Origin: Alectoria sarmentosa
Taxonomy: Eukaryota > Ascomycota > Lecanoromycetes > Lecanorales > Parmeliaceae
DNA: 50,602 nucleotides
NCBI GenBank assembly: GCA_009733775.1
Contig: WOGZ01000218.1
Coordinates: 7,368 to 57,969, forward strand
Reading direction: 5' to 3'
Shown here: positions 47,033-50,602 of the stretch, one piece after another
How the letters are laid out: every line of letters begins with the position of its first letter
How positions within the stretch are numbered: position 1 is the first letter of the stretch
Made by a program: the position numbers and the translations under genes
Notes under the pieces: generated by a model
Database searches by the model: none
What the model was told of the DNA's origin: nothing
What the model saw: the letters and a program-made list of their open reading frames with translations, nothing else

Positions 47033-50000
47033 CTATCTTAACTTATTTGAATATTTTTTATAAAAATCTTTTATTACGTTTTTTGCATTATCGAATTCAT
47101 TTTCGTTAATATTATATTAATTGAGATCTTTATCAACGTCTTTTTATTTAATTTTATATTTAAAACGATTTCATAATTTCTTTAAATTTAATATATCTTT
47201 AATTAATTAATTATTTTTATTTTTGACGATAATAATTTTAGAAGAAGAGTTTTTTTAATTAAATAATGAATTAATAATAACGAGATTTAAGAACTTAAAA
47301 TGAAAGACTTTATAAATTTTTATAATTTTAAATAATTTCAATTTGTAGAAAGAATCGATAATGAATATGATTTTAAATAAATCGAACATTTTATCGTTCA
47401 ATTTCTTAGATGATTTATTAATAATAATGTTTTTATTGTTAAAAAAAACGAGATCGTCTTTTTTAAACGTTATATCTTTTTTATAACGATTAATTTATTC
47501 GATTATCGCAAATTGTGTTTTATTTAAATTATCGCGTATATAAACGAAAACGTTTTATATATAATTAATAATATTTTTTACTTTTATAACATTAAAACGT
47601 TTTCGAATAATAACGTAATTAATAATATTAAAATTAAAACTTATATAAAAATGAAAATCTTTATTTACATAAAAGAGCGATATATTAATAAAAATTAAAA
47701 CATTATTATTATTCGCAAATTCGATTATAAATATTTATTTAATTTAATTATTTTGTATATAATTATAATAAATACGCAAATAACGTTTCAAATTCTAATT
47801 ACTTCGTTTCGTTTATTCATTTATTTTAAAATGAAAAATCGTAAATAATTTAACTTGAATATCGAATCTTTTATATAAAAAAAATTTATATTGTAACAAC
47901 AAATTGTGAATCTCGATCGAACACTATTAATGTTAATAATTCGTGTATACGAAAAATTTCTTTGATAAGCATTTCAATAATGTTTTTGATAAATATATCA
48001 TCATTTTCCGCCGTGTATAATACGTAATAACGTTTTTTAATTAAACGATTTATTATAACTTTATAATAATAATAAATCGACGATAAAGTTTATAAAAATG
48101 TCTTATTAACTTTTTTATGAAATTGAGAATAATTATAATAAATCATGTTCACGATATTTAAAAGCTTTGATTTTTTTATAAATGTAATAATTATTAATAT
48201 ATGTGACGATTATTATTCTTATACTTCTTTAATAATACTTTCGTTTTAATAATTAATATATACGAACGACTTTTGAATAATTATATATAAATTAATCGTA
48301 TATTTTTTAAATAATAATCGTGTACATAAATTCAAATATTTATAAGCGATTTTTATAATAAAAAATATCGTTTATAATAACGCATTTATTGAATATAATA
48401 TCTTTTAATTTCTTTTTATCATTAATAATTGCCTCGCGTATTTCGTTATATTCATTATCGATTTTATTCACTTCGAACACTTTATAATAAAAAAAATTAT
48501 TGATAATATTAATCTCGAACTCGATATTATCGAGATTTAAACGATTCGATATAAGAATAATCTAACGTTATTATTTGAATCGTTTATTTATAAAATCGAT
48601 AAATTTATATTCAATCATTCGAATGAAAACATTAATTTTAAAATTTTATAATTTCGAACGATAAATGATTTTGATGTTATATTCGAACAACATATCGAGA
48701 TATTTAATTTAACGATAATTCAAATCACGTTTTTCAATAAAATATATAAAATTCTTATAATTCATAAATATTTTAATCAAAATGTTAATACATTTTAATT
48801 CGAATTATTAATGTTCTAAATATTGAATAATAACGAATAATTTTTTATCGTAAATTTGATAATTGCATTCGATCAAAATTAGATTTTTGTTATAAAAGAT
48901 CATTGAATGTAATATTTTCTTACTATTATATTATAATAATATTTTTTCATTAACATAATCAAAAAAATTCATTTTCAAAATTGTCTTTTTGAATTTATCG
49001 AAATGTCGCAAAATAGAAGCTCGTGTAACGTTGATTTTTAATTAAATAAAAGCTTTTTGATAGGCGAATAATCATTCGTAAATAATATCTTTTTTTATAA
49101 AACGAATTATTAATTTAATTATTTTCGAGAAATCTTTTATAAACTTTTTGTAAAAATTATAAAAGTCGATAAAGACTTATATTTGTTTTAAATTTATAAA
49201 TTATATTTAATCGACGACGACTTATATTTTAATCGAATTTATTTATAATTCATCGATAAATATTAATAGATTTAAAAATTTGATCTTTTATACATAAAAT
49301 TCGCATTTGAGAATATTCATTTATAAATCGGTTTCTTATAACTTTTAAAAAATTAATCGAATATATTAAACGTGTTTTTTTTTAATTTTGTTATAAATAA
49401 GAATATTAATTAAATATACTTAATAAAAGTTATTCAAATATTCGAAAAGAATATTATTTATATATTACTAATAAATAACAAAGTTATTTATTAATTTAAA
49501 TGAAAATATTCGATATTTATATGTTTTAAAAAATGTGACAAATATAATAAAGTTTTCGTTATTTAAATGCATTCGAAATTTATTGAAAATAACGATAATA
49601 TTAAATCGTGTAAAATATTTATAATTTTATATTTTTGTCAAAATCTCATTTATTAATGAAATAAGATATCGATTTCTTTTGATAATAACATTCAGTTTTC
49701 GATAATTCACATAAAATCGTAAGTCTTTATTTGATTTTTTAATAAATAAAACAAATAAAGCGAATGAAACATGATTAAATACGATAAATTCTTTTCTCAA
49801 ATGTTTATTCAAATATTTCTTAACTTGTTCGAATTTGTGATTTAATAATAAATAAATTCGATTTTTAAATAATGAATTTTTGTTTACTCTTTTAACGAAT
49901 TTCAATTTATAATCATAAAAACGATATAAAAATAATATATTCGTTTATGATTTATTAAAAACATTTGCGTATTTATGATAATTTATAAAAAATTTATTAA

Positions 50001-50521
50001 AAACCTTTTAAAGAGTAAGAGTTTTAACATTATTAATTTGAGCGTTCTTCGATATGTATAATTTATAACATTTCTTATATTTGATTTCGAAGTCGCATAA
50101 ATATAACTTATTAATCAATATTCGATTATCTCGTTATAATTATAATATAATCTCGAAAGATTTATTAAAATATCATAAATCTCATTTATTATCAAAAAAA
50201 AAACTTGTTTTTTTTATTTCGAATTAAATGATAATAAATTAATGTATTAATTTTAACAATATTGATAAAATCAAGCTTTTTAATCATTTTTTCTTTAAAT
50301 GCCTTAAATGTTAATATCGATTTTTTCTTATTTGAAATATTTTTAAAATGATTTATATCGAAATTATTTTTATTTGATTTATTTTTAATAATAGATTTAA
50401 AAAATCGTGTAATGATAACAAATAATGTTTTTGATAAAAATAATAAATTCTTAAATATTAATGTCTTATTATTATTATATTTATATCGTTTAAATATAAA
50501 TAACATTTTATCTTTTAACAT
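47033..50521 (-). pseudogene. gypsy pol pseudogene (RT-RNase H-integrase-chromodomain)
   Basis: The segment upstream of RT (50521-50192) ends in RNKKNKFFF. The RT domain starts at 49905 with HLRKEFIVFNHVSFALFVLF and DLRFYVNYRKLN. Further down are FNKFRMHL and the active-site block, which reads YLINILIY at about 49390-49420, so the two catalytic aspartates of YxDD are lost. The RT-to-RNase H bridge (MNILKCEFYV, FYKKFIKDFSKI) and RNase H (FYNKNLILIECNYQIYDKKL, about 48600-49080) follow in the same frame with many stops at expected Trp/Gln. The integrase core (IIEMLIKEIFRIHELLTLIV, FDRDSQFVV, about 47900-48015) and chromodomain (YNINENEFDNAK, about 47040-47145) are in other frames, so indels exist there. 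Arg codons of CGN type are largely retained. Confidence 0.88.
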
Positions 50522-50602
50522 ATCGAGTACGACTTTATATTTATTTATTTATAATTTTTCGAAAATCAAATCGTGTTATTTTAACGAAGCGATAAAAATA
50601 AA
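47033..50602 (-). mobile_element. Ty3/gypsy chromovirus LTR retrotransposon, RIP-degraded, cut by window edge
   Basis: The element lies on the minus strand with its 5' part (gag and 5' LTR) beyond the right end of the window. The order RT, RNase H, integrase, chromodomain is readable between 50521 and 47033, which is the Ty3/gypsy order with a chromodomain as in chromoviruses. The sequence has the same substitution pattern as the hAT element. LTRs and primer-binding site were not identified. Confidence 0.85.

Overview
This window reads as a filamentous ascomycete (Pezizomycotina) genome. Genes carry short GT-AG introns of 45-95 nt with CTNAC/CTGAC-like branch points and fungal 5'UTRs. The protein families are fungal (DUF3176, C2H2-kinase fusions, Vba-type MFS, two-domain chromate transporter). 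Transposons have decayed by a RIP-like C-to-T / G-to-A process. The order or species cannot be fixed from sequence alone.

Layout. 1-1.38 kb is microsatellite-rich. A 233-aa secreted cysteine-rich protein (1382-2083, +) and an NAD-dependent short-chain/epimerase reductase (3082-4161, -) follow. 4958-5458 is a 501-bp MITE with 40-bp terminal inverted repeats and a TA duplication. 5688-8466 is a complete 2779-bp hAT transposon with 23-bp inverted repeats and an 8-bp target duplication; its transposase is destroyed by substitutions but stays in a single frame. 8.5-11.6 kb is mostly geneless. A DxD-containing, probably type II membrane, glycosyltransferase-like gene lies at 11633-13253. 13.3-17.6 kb is low-complexity non-coding sequence, then an uncharacterised secreted protein (17580-18554).

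20.9-27.1 kb is a decayed block: a C2H2-kinase pseudogene, an intact DUF3176 gene (22319-24352), an alpha/beta-hydrolase remnant and an N-terminally truncated MFS transporter. 28.3-30.4 kb has an acidic repeat ORF and a nuclear-looking protein with a SUMO-interaction-like motif. A 108-aa small secreted cysteine-rich protein, a typical candidate effector, lies at 32694-33069. A broken membrane-protein gene follows, then a four-exon chromate transporter (36111-37797) and a possible MFS remnant. 41.3-42.0 kb carries degenerate repeats at the edge of an AT-rich block that runs to the window end. Inside that block a Ty3/gypsy chromovirus pol (RT, RNase H, integrase, chromodomain) is readable on the minus strand from 50521 down to 47033. 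The 42.0-46.9 kb part is heavily mutated and not classified.

The genes do not form an obvious pathway or cluster. The window looks like a gene-poor, repeat-bordered accessory region in which two decay modes sit side by side: RIP-like substitution in transposons and indel/nonsense decay in ordinary genes. The most unusual signal is that surviving cytosines in the AT-rich blocks are strongly biased to CpG, as though the mutator spares CpG. I did not find a convincing new multi-gene system.
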